A stretch of DNA of 64,000 bases, from positions 1,798,001 to 1,862,000 of the forward strand of contig NZ_CP022412.2 in NCBI RefSeq assembly GCF_002222615.2, read 5' to 3'. The DNA comes from Bacteroides caccae (lineage in GTDB: Bacteria; Bacteroidota; Bacteroidia; Bacteroidales; Bacteroidaceae). The notes under the pieces are model-generated. The model did not search any database and was not told where the DNA came from. It saw only the letters and a list, made by a program, of their open reading frames with translations. The position numbers were made by a program, and so were the translations under genes. This document shows positions 62,148 through 64,000 of the stretch, in pieces (within the stretch, counting starts at the first letter, position 1; every line of letters begins with the position of its first letter).

Positions 62148-63095
62148 ATGATTACAAAAGAAATTAAGTACGATGATGCGGTTGTTAATGGCTTTTTGGC
62201 CTTGTTTCTTAATTTGATCGTGTTGCCTTTGTTGGTTGTTGTGAGTTTTATGCTTTTCAAAGGAAGCATAATTATGTTTTTCTTGCTATTGCTTTTTCTT
62301 GCATTAGCTGTTCTAATGATTCCGGGTTATTTTTCGCAGGAACCGAACGAAGCCCGTGTCATGGTATTCTTCGGGAAATATAAAGGTACGTTTACTGAAA
62401 CGGGATTTTTCTGGGTTAATCCTTTTATGAATAAGAAGAAACTATCTTTACGTGCCCGTAACTTGGATGTGGAGCCTATTAAAGTAAATGACAAGATTGG
62501 TAATCCTATTTTGATCGGTCTGGTGCTTGTCTGGAAATTGAAAGACACTTATAAAGCTATGTTCGAAATTGATGCGCAGACAATGGCGGATAATAGAGGG
62601 AGCGGACAGATGACTGTGACTGTTGCCGGGCGAATGAATGCCTTTGAGGATTTTGTTCGTGTGCAAAGTGACGCTGCGCTTCGTCAGGTAGCGGGACTGT
62701 ATGCTTATGACGACAACGAAGCGGATTTGGATGAATTGACGTTACGTAGTGGCGGTGATGAAATTAACGAGCAGTTGGAACAAAAGTTGAATGAACGTCT
62801 GGCCATGGCAGGTATGGAGATAGTGGAAGCCCGTATTAATTATTTGGCTTATGCTCCGGAGATTGCAGCAGTTATGTTACGCCGTCAGCAGGCGTCGGCT
62901 ATCATCAGTGCTCGCGAAAAGATAGTTGAAGGTGCTGTTTCAATGGTACGTATGGCATTGCATAAACTTTCTGAAGAGGAAATTGTTGAACTGGATGAGG
63001 AAAAGAAAGCTGCCATGGTGAGTAATTTGCTAGTGGTGCTTTGTGCGGACGAAGCTGCGCAACCGGTTGTGAATACAGGTACGCTGAATCATTGA
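62148..63095 (+). CDS. SPFH/Band 7 membrane protein
   Basis: 315 residues. Two hydrophobic segments (about 16-42 and 44-62) are followed by the SPFH domain: EARVMVFFGKYKGTFTETGFFW is its start, then LSLRARNLDVEPIKVNDKIGNPI. A helical part has LNERLAMAGMEIVEARINYLAYAPEIAAVMLRRQQ as its end, the stomatin/flotillin-like coiled region. It organises membrane domains or controls membrane proteases. The ribbon-helix-helix gene follows after 29 bp. Confidence 0.88.
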   Translation: MITKEIKYDDAVVNGFLALFLNLIVLPLLVVVSFMLFKGSIIMFFLLLLFLALAVLMIPGYFSQEPNEARVMVFFGKYKGTFTETGFFWVNPFMNKKKLSLRARNLDVEPIKVNDKIGNPILIGLVLVWKLKDTYKAMFEIDAQTMADNRGSGQMTVTVAGRMNAFEDFVRVQSDAALRQVAGLYAYDDNEADLDELTLRSGGDEINEQLEQKLNERLAMAGMEIVEARINYLAYAPEIAAVMLRRQQASAIISAREKIVEGAVSMVRMALHKLSEEEIVELDEEKKAAMVSNLLVVLCADEAAQPVVNTGTLNH

Positions 63096-63124
63096 TAAAC
63101 TATAAATAAGAAGGTAAAATAGAA

Positions 63125-63346
63125 GTGGCTAAAAAGGAATCTTCAATAAAGAGTTTTGTTTTGCGAGTGGATACTGAAACAATGGACGCCATTGAAAAAT
63201 GGGCGGCTGATGAGTTTCGTAGTACAAACGGGCAACTTCAGTGGATTATTGCCGAAGCCTTGAGAAAAAGTGGCCGATTAAAAAAGAAGTCTTCTAAAAC
63301 CGGAAATAAACCGGAAGAATCTGAAGGAGAGCAAGTGGAGGATTAG
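63125..63346 (+). CDS. Arc-like ribbon-helix-helix small protein
   Basis: 73 residues from a GTG start. SFVLRVDTETMDAIEKWAADEF and TNGQLQWIIAEALRKSGRL form the strand-helix-helix pattern of Arc/MetJ-type DNA-binding proteins. The tail is charged and disordered. It may regulate the SPFH operon. There is no toxin partner. Confidence 0.75.
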   Translation: MAKKESSIKSFVLRVDTETMDAIEKWAADEFRSTNGQLQWIIAEALRKSGRLKKKSSKTGNKPEESEGEQVED

Positions 63347-63553
63347 AGTTTCATTGGTTTGGTGAAATATCTCATGATCCGTTCATTCCTTCATCTTTCC
63401 CTGTTCATCAGTGTTAGTGGATGAAGGAGCTCTGCCTTTCGTCTTGTGTCTGCTTGTTCATTTACTTTTGTAGTGACAGATAAAGGCAAGTAAAATATGT
63501 AATGATACTGATTTTTTGTATGGATTTGATAGAGGATATTTAATGAGATTCAA

Positions 63554-63561
63554 TATCTTTG
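63554..63561 (+). promoter_or_regulatory. -7 promoter element (TATCTTTG) for the small membrane protein
   Basis: An exact TAnnTTTG match 26 bp before the ATG at 63588. It lies inside a longer open frame, which argues against the upstream start. Confidence 0.45.
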
Positions 63562-63587
63562 TGAAAAGTACTTTAAATATTACCACT

Positions 63588-63890
63588 ATGAATTCAAAGA
63601 GAAAAGACTTGCAGTATGCTTCCGTCTTCTTGTTGGCCGTGGCATTGACATTCCTAATGGGAAAGGGTGATAACTTGTGGTTGGTGTCATGGGGTGACTT
63701 GATACCGAGCTTGTTTGTGTTGTTCATAGCAGGTGATTGCTTGCATAGCTCCTTGCTCCGTATCAAAAGCGGTGAAGAAAATGGGGGAGCTCGTTGGAGT
63801 ACCTGTTTCACTTTTCTGGTATTCAGTATCGTCTTTATGGGCGATTTATTCTTTATAGGGAATTTTATTGTTGATAAACTGTGGGGGTAA
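63588..63890 (+). CDS. Small membrane protein of unknown function
   Basis: 100 residues from the ATG at 63588 (MNSKRKDLQYAS); an in-frame ATG at 63516 lies upstream of the promoter element. Three hydrophobic segments are visible: SVFLLAVALTFLMG, LIPSLFVLFIAGDCL and FTFLVFSIVFMGDLFFIGNF. I do not recognise the family. Confidence 0.6.
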   Translation: MNSKRKDLQYASVFLLAVALTFLMGKGDNLWLVSWGDLIPSLFVLFIAGDCLHSSLLRIKSGEENGGARWSTCFTFLVFSIVFMGDLFFIGNFIVDKLWG

Positions 63891-63956
63891 AAGAATGAAG
63901 AATTTATCTTTGATAGAGCCTTTTACAGGCTTGTCATCTTTTAAACTATATCTTTT

Positions 63957-63991
63957 AGTTTATATTAACTAGAAAAATTAGTTTATAAACT
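63957..63991. repeat. Two AGTTTAT-type palindromes at the window end
   Basis: AGTTTATATTAACT (63957-63970) and AGTTTATAAACT (63980-63991) start 23 bp apart; a half-site TTAAACT is at 63941-63947. They resemble the boxes at 22238-22295 and may precede a gene beyond the window. Confidence 0.45.
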
Positions 63992-64000
63992 AAAACTTCT

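Noticed and set aside
63516..63587. Upstream start of the small membrane protein
   Set aside because: A TATCTTTG promoter element lies within this stretch and the predicted residues are not conserved-looking; the ATG at 63588 is preferred.

Overview
The window comes from a gut Bacteroides (phylum Bacteroidota), in the B. thetaiotaomicron / B. ovatus / B. xylanisolvens group. The signs are a SusC/SusD pair behind an ECF sigma factor and a FecR-type anti-sigma factor, many lipoprotein glycoside hydrolases, a GldB-like lipoprotein, and start-proximal promoters with the Bacteroides -7 motif TAnnTTTG. The species cannot be fixed from the window alone.

Layout. (1) 2-1519 is the 3' part of a PL1-type pectate lyase lipoprotein, cut at its lipidated cysteine by the window edge. 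(2) 1.7-15 kb is mostly housekeeping: a LiaF-like membrane protein with a LytTR regulator, a YhcC-type radical SAM protein, an FprA flavodiiron protein, NagB, an IS1182-type insertion sequence, and minus-strand operons for a YciO/Sua5-type protein with an AsmA-like protein and for a Cof-type HAD phosphatase with a PIF1-like helicase carrying TPRs. (3) 15.4-20.4 kb is a three-gene envelope operon: a DUF3575 protein, a protein joining a carboxypeptidase-regulatory-like, an OmpA-like and a TPR region, and an unusual 788-residue protein made of four tandem copies of one beta-rich domain. (4) 20.7-22.5 kb holds a MalY/PatB C-S lyase, a probable small RNA unit, and three palindromic boxes spaced exactly 22 bp apart.

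(5) 22.5-49 kb is one polysaccharide utilization locus (PUL): sigma factor, anti-sigma factor, SusC with an STN signalling domain, SusD, a discoidin-like surface binding protein, then GH35, GH43, DUF5054 (GH38-like), an M60-like metallopeptidase with BACON and discoidin domains, GH2, a GH120-type beta-helix enzyme, and a 1543-residue protein holding two GH95-like modules. The M60 peptidase with galactosidase-, fucosidase- and pentosidase-type enzymes suggests a glycoprotein or a heavily branched side chain as substrate. A strong inverted repeat upstream of susC, with a U-tract only on the minus strand, suggests a DonS-like antisense RNA that represses the locus.

(6) 50-54.7 kb on the minus strand is a second small pectin-type set (GH43, DUF4861, GH28) without its own SusC/D or regulator. 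(7) 55-64 kb returns to core functions: FabI, a GldB-like lipoprotein, an RsmI-like methyltransferase, a membrane protein with a NUDIX-like tail, lipoyl synthase, dipeptidyl peptidase IV, an SPFH protein with a ribbon-helix-helix partner, and a small membrane protein. No tRNA, rRNA or CRISPR array was recognised.
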